Shown here piece after piece: positions 1-7,992 of a stretch of 44,079 nt of DNA. This DNA comes from JAJKJG01 sp036389455 (lineage in GTDB: Bacteria; Pseudomonadota; Alphaproteobacteria; Rhizobiales; Beijerinckiaceae), in contig DASVPW010000005.1 in assembly GCA_036389455.1 (NCBI GenBank), positions 1 through 44,079 on the forward strand. Reading direction: 5' to 3'. A program made the position numbers and the translations under genes. Position 1 is the first letter of the stretch; each line of letters starts with the position of its first letter. The notes below the pieces were generated by a model that worked only from the letters and a program-made list of their open reading frames with translations, had not been told where the DNA came from and did no database searches.

Positions 1-1
1 C

Positions 2-745
2 GCGGTCTCGCCCGGCGCGGTCAAGACGGTGGATGCCCTGGTGACGGCGATCAACGGCAACGCCTCGCTCACCGGCAAGGTGCGGGCCTCGAACGACGGC
101 GGCAAGCTCAGGATCGAGAACCTCTCGACCGACGACCTCTCCCTCGTCGGTGCGACGGCGTCCGCCGTCAGCGGCGGCACCGGCGGCCCCAACACAACGA
201 CCGTCGGCGGCAACGACGTCCGCAAGAACCTGATCACGCAGTTCAACGACCTGCGCACCCAGCTCGACCGCATCGCCGCCGACTCGGGCTACAACGGCGT
301 GAACCTGCTCAAGGCCGACAAGCTCAAGGTGGTCTTCAACGAGCTCGGTACGAGCGTCCTCGACATCCAGGCGAAGGACTCGGCCGGGAACGTCCGCGGC
401 ATCTCGACCGACGCGAACTCCCTCGATATCGCGGCGGCGAACGGCGCCGAGTTCTCGGACGACGCTGCCCTCGACGCCCGCCTCGGCAAGCTCTCGGACG
501 CGCTCACGACCGTGCAGACCCAGGCGACGGCCTTCGGCTCGAACCTCGCGACGGTGCAGATCCGGCAGGAGTTCACGAAGTCGATGATCAACACGCTCCA
601 GACCGGGGCCGACAACCTGACCCTCGCCGACACCAACGAGGAGGGCGCGAACCTCTTGGCCCTCAACACCCGCCAGCAGCTCTCGCAGACGGCGCTCTCC
701 CTCGCGGCGCAGGCCTCGCAGGCGGTGCTGCGCCTGTTCGGCTGA
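2..745 (+). CDS. Flagellin, C-terminal part (5' end outside window)
   Basis: This is the structural subunit of the flagellar filament, exported through the flagellar type III apparatus. The reading frame is open from the first full codon of the window, so the N-terminal D0/D1 helices lie upstream. The visible part has a surface-domain segment, the motif GYNGVNLL typical of rhizobial flagellins (around position 290), and a long amphipathic C-terminal D1/D0 helix ending in QASQAVLRLFG. A GTG at 29 is in frame but has homology upstream of it, so it is not taken as the start. flbT follows 34 bases downstream on the same strand, which fits a flagellin-flbT-flaF unit. The family call is firm; which flagellin paralogue it is cannot be decided. 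Confidence 0.93.
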   Translation, partial: AVSPGAVKTVDALVTAINGNASLTGKVRASNDGGKLRIENLSTDDLSLVGATASAVSGGTGGPNTTTVGGNDVRKNLITQFNDLRTQLDRIAADSGYNGVNLLKADKLKVVFNELGTSVLDIQAKDSAGNVRGISTDANSLDIAAANGAEFSDDAALDARLGKLSDALTTVQTQATAFGSNLATVQIRQEFTKSMINTLQTGADNLTLADTNEEGANLLALNTRQQLSQTALSLAAQASQAVLRLFG

Positions 746-779
746 AGGCGGACGGCGTAGCAGCCGCGGGGAGACGCCC

Positions 780-1214
780 ATGACCCTGAAGGTGGAGCTC
801 AAGCCCGGCGAGCGGATCATCGTCGGCACCGCCGTGATCCGCAACGGCGACGCCCGCGCCCGTCTCCACATCGAGGGCGACACGCCGATCCTGCGCGAGA
901 AGGACATCCTGACGCCCGCGACCGCCGACAGCCCGGCGAAGAAGATCTACCTCGCCGTGCAGCTCATGTACCTGTCCGGCGACCTCTCGGGCCACAACGA
1001 GTTCTACTTCCCGCTCGTGCAGGATTTCCTCAGCGCGGCGCCGAGCGCGCTGCCGCTCATTGCCGAGATCAACAACCGCATCCTCGCCGGCGACCTCTAC
1101 AAGGCCCTCAAGGCCGTGCGGTCGCTGATCACCTATGAACAGGAGCTGATCGCCCATGCAACAGGCGGCGACCGCGTATTCGAAGGTAGCCCAGGCCACG
1201 CAATCGCCCCGTGA
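780..1214 (+). CDS. flbT: Flagellin mRNA regulator FlbT
   Basis: FlbT binds the 5' leader of flagellin mRNA in alphaproteobacteria (known from Caulobacter) and represses its translation or stability until the hook is finished. The 144-residue product has the family start LKPGE near residue 7, the block LREKDIL near residue 39 and the tyrosine-rich helix YKALKAVRSLITYE near residue 105, and its length is normal. A GGGGAGA ribosome binding site sits just ahead of the ATG. The gene lies between flagellin and flaF, and its last 59 bases overlap flaF in another frame, so the two are probably translationally coupled. This places a filament-amount regulator in the same transcript as its target. Confidence 0.93.
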   Translation: MTLKVELKPGERIIVGTAVIRNGDARARLHIEGDTPILREKDILTPATADSPAKKIYLAVQLMYLSGDLSGHNEFYFPLVQDFLSAAPSALPLIAEINNRILAGDLYKALKAVRSLITYEQELIAHATGGDRVFEGSPGHAIAP

Positions 1215-1533
1215 GCTCGAGGCGGCCATCCTGATGAAGGCCGCGACCAGGCTCCAGGCGATCCGCGACGACTGGGACGGGAAGCGGCCCGAGCTCTTCG
1301 ACGCGCTGACCTACAACCGCAAGCTCTGGACGATCCTGGTCTCGTCGGCGACGGAGGAAGGGAACCCCCTCCCCGTCCCGATCAAGCAGAACGTCGCGAA
1401 CCTCGGCATCTTCATCTTCAACCACACCCTCGCGGTGATGACGCAGCCGGCGCCGGAGCGCCTCGGCATCCTGATCACCATCAACCGCGAGGTCGCGGCC
1501 GGCCTGCGCAGCCAGCCGGCGCAGGCGGCCTGA
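1156..1533 (+). CDS. flaF: Flagellar biosynthesis regulator FlaF
   Basis: FlaF is required for flagellin synthesis or secretion in alphaproteobacteria and works opposite to FlbT. The 125-residue product begins MQQAATAYSKVAQAT and contains the conserved block NRKLWTIL near residue 54 and the C-terminal LITINREVAAGL. The start lies inside flbT; an AGGAG sequence about ten bases upstream (1141-1145) supports it. The order flbT then flaF differs from the flaF-flbT order common in other alphaproteobacteria. A hairpin terminator follows 23 bases after the stop. Confidence 0.92.
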   Translation: MQQAATAYSKVAQATQSPRELEAAILMKAATRLQAIRDDWDGKRPELFDALTYNRKLWTILVSSATEEGNPLPVPIKQNVANLGIFIFNHTLAVMTQPAPERLGILITINREVAAGLRSQPAQAA

Positions 1534-1556
1534 AGCAGCCGAGGCGCGAAGCAAGG

Positions 1557-1580
1557 CCCCCGTCGAACGGCGGGGGTTTA
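1557..1580. terminator. Terminator between flaF and the convergent porin-like gene
   Basis: CCCCCG at 1557-1562 pairs with CGGGGG at 1571-1576 around an eight-base loop, followed by TTTA. The T run overlaps the stop codon of the convergent gene on the minus strand (1578-1580). It probably ends the flagellin-flbT-flaF transcript. The short T run makes it a modest rather than strong intrinsic terminator. Confidence 0.7.
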
Positions 1581-1913
1581 TTGGCGGCTCGGCTCGCCGC
1601 GCCGGGCGCGGACCCGGACGACGGTGCGCAGCGGCCCGGCGTCGGTCTCGGTGCGGGCGTCGAGGGCGGCCCGAGCCTCGGCGTTGAGCCGGGCGCCGCC
1701 GCCGCCGTAACCGCCGACCGAGCGCTGGGAGCCGACGTCGACCTCGCTGCGCACCCGCCCGCTCACGCGCACGCAGGTGTCGGCGCCGGGGATCGGCGCG
1801 AACCCTGGCCCATGGTGGGCGCAGGTGTTGGGACGAGCGGCGGGCGGACGCTCGGCCGCGAAGGCCGGGACGGCGAGGATCAGCGACCCCGCGAGAGCGG
1901 CGCGAAACAGCAT
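1578..1913 (-). CDS. Small secreted protein resembling the N-terminus of a Porin_2-type porin
   Basis: The 111-residue product starts with a clear signal peptide (MLFRAALAGSLILAVPAFAA), so the ATG at 1913 is preferred over an upstream ATG at 1976 that would bury it. The mature part has two cysteines, in NTCAHHGPG and DTCVRVSGRVRSEVD. The second resembles the first beta-strand of alphaproteobacterial Porin_2 porins, which are about 350-500 residues long. The rest, with LDARTETDAGPLRTVVRVR, also reads like porin strand-turn-strand sequence. It is therefore either a short porin-like periplasmic or outer-membrane protein or a truncated porin. It converges on flaF with shared termination signals. 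Its function is unknown. Confidence 0.6.
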   Translation of the reverse strand: MLFRAALAGSLILAVPAFAAERPPAARPNTCAHHGPGFAPIPGADTCVRVSGRVRSEVDVGSQRSVGGYGGGGARLNAEARAALDARTETDAGPLRTVVRVRARRGEPSRQ

Positions 1914-1980
1914 CTGGAGACCCCGCTTTTTGGTTTGGGTCTTCTTACCCCATTCCGCAGCGGAAAGCGAGGCCACTTCA

Positions 1981-2010
1981 CCTCTCCCCGCTGGCAGGGA
2001 AAGGGAGAAC
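1981..2010. repeat. Imperfect palindrome downstream of flgL
   Basis: CTCTCCC on the left and GGGAGA on the right form an imperfect inverted repeat in the gap between flgL and the porin-like gene. It resembles the better-preserved palindrome at 43834-43852 (CCTCTCCC/GGGAGAGG), so it may be a degraded copy of the same intergenic element. It could also help end the flgE-flgK-flgL transcript. Confidence 0.4.
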
Positions 2011-2022
2011 GCGCGAAGGAGC

Positions 2023-3549
2023 TCAGAGGTAGTTCACGATCGACAGGCGGGCGAGGAGCGAGGTCGTCTGGTAGCTCGCCTGGAGGCGCGTCTGGAGGGC
2101 CAGCATCGCGGCGGCGAGCTCCTCGGGCCTCGCCTCCTCGTTCTTCGCGAGCATGTCCTCGAGGACCGATTGCGTCGCCTGGTGGCGCTCCTGCGCGGCG
2201 TTCATGGCGGCGACCGCCGAGCCGAGCTCCGCCACCATCCCGTCGATCCTCTCGGCCGGGTCCGCGGGCGACAAATTCACCCGAACCTTGTCGGCGAGCG
2301 CCTCGTAGCGCTGGCGCTCCGGGTCGGTGTTGGAGAAGCTCTCCGCTGCGAGCGCGCCGAGGTTCGCCAGAAGATTCCGGATCGGCGCCTCGTCGGCGCG
2401 GGCTCCGGTGCCGATCACGGTGCTCTCGTCGACGCGCACGGGTGCCGTGTCGCGCCCGTTCGGGACCGAGCCCAAGTCGTCGTCGCCGGCGTACCACTGC
2501 ACCACCGGCTGCGAGTAGGCGCCGGCCGGGAGCGGGTTTCCCGGCGTCTGGGCGAAGAACTCCCGGGCGGCTGCGATCGCGGAGGCCGATTTCGCATCGT
2601 CGCTCTGCATCAGCGCCGTGATCGAGGCCGTGACGGCGTTGAGGGCGTTGGTGCGGGTCGTCGCGGCGTCGACGCCGATGTCGAAGGTGCCGGGCAGGCC
2701 GGCGCTCGGGGCCGCGACCGCCGTGAAGCTGAGCGACGTGAGCGTGCCGTCCGGGAGCTGCACCTGGAGCTGGAAGCCCTCGCCCGCGACGGGCAGGCCG
2801 GTGAAGTCGAGCCGCGCCGTCGTCACGCCGGCGGCGCTCGTCACGCCGGCGGCGTTGGCGCCGCCCGGCAGGGCGACGTTGGTCATCGTCTCGGCGAGGC
2901 CTACGATCTTGAGGCCGAGCCGCGCCGCGTCCGTGGTCGCGACCGAGAGCGACTCGACGCCGGCCGCGCTCGACGCAGCGAGAGTCGCGTGGCCGAGGCC
3001 GTCCAAGGCCCGGTCGGCCGCGACGCGCTCGGGGATCATGCCGCGCAAGCCCAGGCGCAGCCCGTCGCCGTCCAGGATGGTCTTGGCGTCGAGGACCGGC
3101 GGCCTGTCGCTCGCGCGGCCGGCGAAGACGTAGCGTCCGTTCACCCCGGTGTTGAGCACGTCGACCGCGAGCTTGAGGCGCTCCTCGGCGTTCCTCTGCG
3201 AGGTCGTGCGCCCGCCGCTGCCCGGGTCGAACTTCGGCGGCGAAAGCTCGCTCTTCGTCATTCCGGCGAGCGCATCGAGGCGGGAGAGCCCGTCGGTCAT
3301 GAGGCCGACCCGGAACTGCGCATCCTTCACGGTCGCGAGATACCCGTCGAGAGCCGAGAGCCGGCCGCGGGCGTCGAGGCTCGCGCGGCGCTCGAATCCC
3401 AGGCCGCCGAAGCTCTCGGAGCGCTGGCCCGTGGCGAGCTGGCGCTGGAGCTCGTCGAGCTCGCGCCGCATGCCGACGAAGAGGTCGCCCGAGCGCCGGG
3501 CCGCGAGGGACCCGGCCGAGAACGGGGCCGCGTAGGGTGAGACCGCCAT
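2023..3549 (-). CDS. flgL: Flagellar hook-filament junction protein FlgL (HAP3)
   Basis: FlgL forms the junction layer between FlgK and the filament. The N-terminus has the flagellin-like D0/D1 helix with RRELDELQRQLATGQRSESF near residue 28. The C-terminal helix RLQASYQTTSLLARLSIVNYL is the usual FlgL ending. At 508 residues it is longer than the roughly 300-350 residues common for FlgL, and the extra length is central (about residues 150-380), rich in Ala, Gly, Thr and Val, so it probably extends the surface-exposed domain. The gene starts five bases after the flgK stop and is the last of the flgE-flgK-flgL run. Confidence 0.9.
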   Translation of the reverse strand: MAVSPYAAPFSAGSLAARRSGDLFVGMRRELDELQRQLATGQRSESFGGLGFERRASLDARGRLSALDGYLATVKDAQFRVGLMTDGLSRLDALAGMTKSELSPPKFDPGSGGRTTSQRNAEERLKLAVDVLNTGVNGRYVFAGRASDRPPVLDAKTILDGDGLRLGLRGMIPERVAADRALDGLGHATLAASSAAGVESLSVATTDAARLGLKIVGLAETMTNVALPGGANAAGVTSAAGVTTARLDFTGLPVAGEGFQLQVQLPDGTLTSLSFTAVAAPSAGLPGTFDIGVDAATTRTNALNAVTASITALMQSDDAKSASAIAAAREFFAQTPGNPLPAGAYSQPVVQWYAGDDDLGSVPNGRDTAPVRVDESTVIGTGARADEAPIRNLLANLGALAAESFSNTDPERQRYEALADKVRVNLSPADPAERIDGMVAELGSAVAAMNAAQERHQATQSVLEDMLAKNEEARPEELAAAMLALQTRLQASYQTTSLLARLSIVNYL

Positions 3550-3554
3550 CGCCT

Positions 3555-5414
3555 TCAGATCCGCATCAGCATGTCGAGCATGTCGCGCACCGCCGTCATG
3601 ATGCGGGCGTTCGCCCCGTAGGCGGTCTGGAGCTGCACGAGCTGCGCCATCTCCTGGTCGATGTTGACGCCGGAGTAGTCCGCGAACCGGCCCTGGATCG
3701 CCGACAGCGCGACCTGCTGGCCCTGGTCGAGGCGCTCGGCGCTCTCGGCGGCGGCCCCCTGCGCCTCGACGACCCGGCGGGCGAACTCCGCGACCGAGGA
3801 CGAGAAGGGTGCGCCGCCGGCGAGCCCCGTCATCCCGGAGAACGCCCGGTCGGCCCTGGTGACGGCGTCGAGGATGAACTGCGGCCGCGTCGCGTCGCCC
3901 TGGAGCACGCCGGGGCCGAAGACCGCGAGCTTCGAGCGGTCGGCGAGCACCGCCGGGTTGACGGCGATGCGCTGGGCGAATCCGTTAAGGTGCGAGCGCC
4001 CCTCAAAGGAGCCGGTGTAGGCCGTGTTGCCGTAGCCCTTGTCGACGAACAGCGGGAGCTGCGGATTGCCGCTCCCGAAGGTGTCGACGGTGATGCCGGC
4101 CGTGACGCCGGCCACGGCGGTGCCGCTCGCCGCCGGCGCGACGAAGCGCCAGGTGTTCGCGGCGGGCGAATCGGCCGTGAGGGCGATCCCCTGCGCCGTA
4201 AAAGCGGCATTGATCGAGGTGAAGATCGAGGCGGCCGTGAGCCCGCCCGAGATGTTCACCCGGATCACGGTCGCGTTCGGGTCGCCGGCGTCGGCCGGCG
4301 GGATCGTCGCCGGAGCGCCGCCGTCGGTCGGCATCAGGATGATGCGCCGCGCCGTCCCGCCGACGGTGTAGTCGAGCGTCACCGCGTTGCCGGCCTTGAG
4401 CCCGGCAAGATCGATCTGGAAGCCGTTCGCGACCGCCGTGCCGGCGACCTGCCGGTCGGAGATCGCCCGCGACAGGCCCGCCGCGAGCTCGTCGAGCTGG
4501 CGCTGCGCCTGCGGCAGGATCTCGTCGCGCAACGCCAGCGCCGCCGCGATCTCGCCCGAGCGGAACAGGCCGTTGGCGACGGCGTCGACCGAGAAGCCCT
4601 GGATCGTCGTCGCCGTGATCGTGCCGACGCCGCGCTCGGCCGGGTCGGCGGAGTAGAGCGCATTGGCGTCGAGCATGCCGCGCCCGTCGAAGGCGAGCTT
4701 CACGGCCGACGAGCCGTCGAACAGCATCAGCCCGCTCGACGTCATCAGCGTGACCGAGCCGCCCTGCCCCTCGGCGACCTGCACGTCCATGAGGCCCGAA
4801 AGCTCGTTGACGAGCCGGTCGCGCTCGTCGAGGAGCGCCGGCGAGGGCGCCGCCGTCCCGGAGGAGACGACCTTGGCGTTGACGGCGGCGATGCCGGCGA
4901 GAAGCTCGTTCGCGCGCGAGACCGCGGAGGCGATCCGGTTCTCGGCGTCGGTGCGCAGGCCCTGGATGCCGGTCGCGACCGCACCGATGCGGGAAGCCAG
5001 CGCGCCCGCGGCGTCGAGCACGGCGGAGCGGCCCGAGAACGACGAGGGGTCGGAGGCGAGCGCCTGCAGCGCCGCCGAAAAGCCGTTCACGGCGCCGTCG
5101 AGGGAGCCCGTCCCGCCGGGCTGCCCGAACAGGCGGTCGATCTCCTGGGCGAAGCGGGCGGACAACGCCGTGTAGGCGGCGCCGGACGTCTCGAGCCTGA
5201 GCTGGCGCTGCGCCACCGTGTCGATGACGCGCTCGATCTCGGCCGTGCGCACGCCCGAGGTGCGGTCGCCCGCGATCTGCTGCACCTGCGCGAGGCGGCG
5301 GCGCGAGTAGCCCGCCGTGTCGGCGTTGGCGACGTTCTGCGAGACGACGTCGATGCCGGCCTGCGTGACGCGCAGGCCCGAGGTCGCCGCGTTGAGGGCG
5401 GACAGGAGGCTCAT
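3555..5414 (-). CDS. flgK: Flagellar hook-associated protein FlgK (HAP1)
   Basis: FlgK is the first junction protein added on the completed hook. The 619-residue product opens with the rod/hook/junction N-terminal signature SGLRVTQAGIDVVSQNVANA and then AGYSRR. It ends with the matching C-terminal helix VNIDQEMAQLVQLQTAYGAN near residue 580, both needed for export and assembly. The middle is a variable Ala/Gly/Thr-rich surface domain. Length is within the usual range. It follows flgE after a 95-base gap and precedes flgL by five bases, so FlgK and FlgL should be made together. Confidence 0.94.
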   Translation of the reverse strand: MSLLSALNAATSGLRVTQAGIDVVSQNVANADTAGYSRRRLAQVQQIAGDRTSGVRTAEIERVIDTVAQRQLRLETSGAAYTALSARFAQEIDRLFGQPGGTGSLDGAVNGFSAALQALASDPSSFSGRSAVLDAAGALASRIGAVATGIQGLRTDAENRIASAVSRANELLAGIAAVNAKVVSSGTAAPSPALLDERDRLVNELSGLMDVQVAEGQGGSVTLMTSSGLMLFDGSSAVKLAFDGRGMLDANALYSADPAERGVGTITATTIQGFSVDAVANGLFRSGEIAAALALRDEILPQAQRQLDELAAGLSRAISDRQVAGTAVANGFQIDLAGLKAGNAVTLDYTVGGTARRIILMPTDGGAPATIPPADAGDPNATVIRVNISGGLTAASIFTSINAAFTAQGIALTADSPAANTWRFVAPAASGTAVAGVTAGITVDTFGSGNPQLPLFVDKGYGNTAYTGSFEGRSHLNGFAQRIAVNPAVLADRSKLAVFGPGVLQGDATRPQFILDAVTRADRAFSGMTGLAGGAPFSSSVAEFARRVVEAQGAAAESAERLDQGQQVALSAIQGRFADYSGVNIDQEMAQLVQLQTAYGANARIMTAVRDMLDMLMRI

Positions 5415-5509
5415 GGCTTAGCCGCGCACCTCTCGTTCATCATGATCGCCTCGTCCCTCATCGGGACCGCCCGCCGTCCGTCATCATGGGCGCCCATTAT
5501 TCATGACGA
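5415..5509 (-). other. Intercistronic hairpins between flgE and flgK
   Basis: The gap holds a perfect 12-base palindrome, ATGGGCGCCCAT at 5486-5497, flanked by GTCAT (5480-5484) and ATGAC (5503-5507), and a second small hairpin GTCCC-tcatc-GGGAC at 5453-5467. Neither is followed by a T run in the transcribed direction, so they look more like mRNA stability or partial attenuation elements than terminators. No sigma-54 motif was seen in this gap. Confidence 0.4.
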
Positions 5510-7204
5510 TCAGCGCAGCATGTTGAGGACGTCGGTGAGCATCTGCTGCGAGGTCGAGACCACGCGGGTGTTCGCCGAGTAGGCTTGCTGCGTCACGATC
5601 ATCTTCGAGAACTCCTCGGCGATGTCGGTGTTCGAGCCCTCGACGTTGCCGCCGATGACGGTCGCGCCGTTGAGGCCGACGATCGGGAGGCCGGCTTCCA
5701 GCGTCTGCTCGTAGACGCCGCCGTCGCGGCGCTTCAGCGCGTTGTCGGCGTTGAACTGGGCGACGGAGAGCACCGCGACCGGCACGACGCGCCCGTTCGA
5801 GTAGTTGCCCGAGATGCGCCCATCGCCGGTCACCGAGACCGAGTCGAGGGTGCCCGAGGGGTAGCCGTCCTGCTGGATCGTCGAGGCCTGCACGAGGCCG
5901 CTCGCCGAGGCGTATTGGGTGAGGCCCGCCGAGCCGAAGTTGAAGGTCATCGAGCCGACGGCGTTGCCGTCGATGGTGAGGTCCGGGACGGCGATCTCGT
6001 TCTCCGAGGTCATCTGGCCGCTCGCGTTGAAGGTGATCGGCACGCCGACGTTCTGCCAGGTCAGGTCGCCGTCGACGACCGGCTTGCTGTTGCGCAGGTA
6101 GAACATGTTCCAGATGTCGGTGGTCGGGTTCGTGGTCGCGGCGGAAAGCCCGAGGCTCGTCAGCGTCAAGGCGGTGCCCGCGATGGTGAGGTTGGCGGTC
6201 TGGTCGTTCGAGGTGAGCACGAGGTGGTCCGCCGTGTCGAGCGAGGCGGTGACGCCGGTGACGGCGCTCTGGGCGTTGATCTTGCTCAGGATGGAGGTCT
6301 CGTCGTCCGCGGCGACGAGCGCGATGTTGGTGCCGTTGATGGTGAGGTTGCCGTCGTTGCCGGCCCCGAGGGTGTAGGCGCCGCTGACGTCGACCGTGCC
6401 GGTCGAGGTCGCCGGGCCGGCGCTCTCGACCTTGGCCCAGCGCAGTTGCACGTCGATCGGCGCGCCGACCTGGTTGTACACCGTGATGGCGCCGCCGTTG
6501 ATGCTCTGGCTCATGAACCGGCCCTGGTCGTCCATGCGGACCGCCGGCACCGGGTTGGGGGCCGGCAGCGACATCACGCGAGGGTCGTAGCCGGACGGCA
6601 TGCTCGAAGGCGGCTTCGTGAGGATCTGCGAGCCGTTGCCCGCATTGGTCGTGGCGCTCGAGGTCGCCGGGCTCGACGGGAGGTTGGCGCGGTAGAGGAT
6701 CTCGGTCGTCGAGCGCGCGGGCAGCGGGTCGGTCGAGATCTGGATGACGCCGTTGCCGGCGCCCCTGACCTCGCCGGTGATCGGGTCGATGGAGGAGCCC
6801 TTGAGGTAGTAGCCGGCTCCGTTCACGAGGAAGCCGTCCTTGTCGAGGGTGAAGTCGCCGCGCCGGGTGTAGAGGTCCGAGCCGCCGAACACCGGACGGT
6901 TGTTGGCCGTGCCCGAGCGCTCCTGGACGATAAAGTAGCCCTCGCCGTTGAGCGCCATGTTGGTCGGGATGCCGGTCGACTGGAGGTCGCCCTGGATGGT
7001 GTTGGTGAGGCGCGAGAAGCCCAGCACCGAGCCCGCGAGCTCGTGCTTGTAGGGCAGTTCCGGGATGAGATCGACGAAGCTCGTGTCGAGGCGCTTGTAG
7101 CCCGTCGTCTGCGAGTTCGCGATGTTGCCGGAGATGTTCTCGAGCGCGTAGGACTGCGCGCGCAGGCCGGACACGGCCGTCGTCATTGCCCCGAAGATAC
7201 CCAT
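5510..7204 (-). CDS. flgE: Flagellar hook protein FlgE
   Basis: FlgE polymerises into the flexible hook. The 564-residue product begins MGIFGAMTTAVSGLRAQSYA followed by ENISGNIANSQTTGYK, the rod/hook signature. It ends with EEFSKMIVTQQAYSANTR and the helix VVSTSQQMLTDVLNMLR. A longer reading frame exists to 7255, but the ATG at 7204 carries a GGAGGG ribosome binding site six bases upstream and begins at the conserved family start. It is larger than the roughly 400-residue enterobacterial hook protein, as is common in alphaproteobacteria. It is first in the flgE-flgK-flgL run and is preceded by a sigma-54-type promoter. Confidence 0.95.
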   Translation of the reverse strand: MGIFGAMTTAVSGLRAQSYALENISGNIANSQTTGYKRLDTSFVDLIPELPYKHELAGSVLGFSRLTNTIQGDLQSTGIPTNMALNGEGYFIVQERSGTANNRPVFGGSDLYTRRGDFTLDKDGFLVNGAGYYLKGSSIDPITGEVRGAGNGVIQISTDPLPARSTTEILYRANLPSSPATSSATTNAGNGSQILTKPPSSMPSGYDPRVMSLPAPNPVPAVRMDDQGRFMSQSINGGAITVYNQVGAPIDVQLRWAKVESAGPATSTGTVDVSGAYTLGAGNDGNLTINGTNIALVAADDETSILSKINAQSAVTGVTASLDTADHLVLTSNDQTANLTIAGTALTLTSLGLSAATTNPTTDIWNMFYLRNSKPVVDGDLTWQNVGVPITFNASGQMTSENEIAVPDLTIDGNAVGSMTFNFGSAGLTQYASASGLVQASTIQQDGYPSGTLDSVSVTGDGRISGNYSNGRVVPVAVLSVAQFNADNALKRRDGGVYEQTLEAGLPIVGLNGATVIGGNVEGSNTDIAEEFSKMIVTQQAYSANTRVVSTSQQMLTDVLNMLR

Positions 7205-7250
7205 GGCTACCCTCCACGCGCGCCGGAGCGCATTGATCCAAGGGCGCACG

Positions 7251-7266
7251 AGCAACCCCCGTGCCG
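7251..7266 (-). promoter_or_regulatory. Sigma-54 (RpoN) promoter of flgE
   Basis: Read on the minus strand, the sequence is CGGCAC-GGGGG-TTGCT, which matches the -24/-12 consensus TGGCAC-N5-TTGCW at every position except the first. The invariant GG and GC are ten bases apart as required. The predicted transcription start, near 7240, leaves a leader of about 36 bases before the flgE ATG. Hook genes of Caulobacter are RpoN-dependent, so the assignment agrees with the family. An activator site further upstream was not identified. Confidence 0.75.
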
Positions 7267-7409
7267 CAGCGAACGATGAGCAAGCGCAATGACTTAGCTG
7301 CCCGGGAGGTGGTGGGGATCGGCGAAAAGGGCCACACTTCCGGCGCTGGGCGGCAAAAACTGCCGAGGCGCTTCACCTACAAAACGCGAAGCTTGACCTC
7401 GCCAAAGCC

Positions 7410-7889
7410 TCACGACCCGTCGAGCGCCACTTCTCGCATTCCAAGTTCTTTATACAAGCGGACTGCCCCCGTAGGATTGTCCGCCTGAACTTTCAAATCG
7501 ACGTGCTTCATGCCCCGACGCCGAAATTCCCAAAATACTCTCCTCAGCAGCGCCGTCGCGATTCCGCGCCGACGCGCTAGTGGATGGACAACCAGGTCTT
7601 TGATGAAGGCACTGGTCCAGCATTGGGCGACTCCGACAATGTCCTGCCGCTCATTGACCGCGAGGAAACAAAGGCCGGGGGCAAACTCGTCGTCATCTCG
7701 AAGGCTGGGCCACCACTCTTCAAATGCCCCAACATGGCCTCCGCCTTGAGCGTAGCCGACCTCAAGTAGGCGGTGAACCGTGGGCGCATCGTCAGCGGCA
7801 AACGTCCGCACGCGATAGCCGCTCGGGCAAGTCGGCGAGGCGACCCCTTCAGTTAAGTCGCGTCGTAGGCGTTGCAACCTGTCGTTCAT
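7410..7889 (-). CDS. GNAT-family N-acetyltransferase
   Basis: This 159-residue protein should transfer an acetyl group from acetyl-CoA to an unknown amine. It shows the GNAT core: an N-terminal alpha/beta part (YRVRTFAADDAPTVHRLLE), the strand FIKDLVVHPLARRRGIATAL with the acetyl-CoA pyrophosphate loop RRRGIA, and the C-terminal LKVQADNPTGAVRLYKELGM. The ATG at 7889 is chosen because the sequence before it in frame is not protein-like. Its base composition (many A/T third positions) is clearly lower in GC than the flagellar and ycj genes on either side, suggesting acquisition by transfer. It stands alone, with about 100 bases on its upstream side. Confidence 0.85.
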   Translation of the reverse strand: MNDRLQRLRRDLTEGVASPTCPSGYRVRTFAADDAPTVHRLLEVGYAQGGGHVGAFEEWWPSLRDDDEFAPGLCFLAVNERQDIVGVAQCWTSAFIKDLVVHPLARRRGIATALLRRVFWEFRRRGMKHVDLKVQADNPTGAVRLYKELGMREVALDGS

Positions 7890-7992
7890 GCACTTGGCCT
7901 GGCGCTTCCATGGCACGAACCTCCATCCAAGACCGCCGAGTATGAGCTGGGGCCACACAGCGCCCGAGAATTCATTGCAGTGCTCACACGCC

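Noticed and set aside
5585..7279. A 564-codon plus-strand frame over the hook gene
   Set aside because: It is opposite flgE, whose start, ends and motifs are clear. The plus-strand translation is Arg/Gly-rich and has no conserved features.
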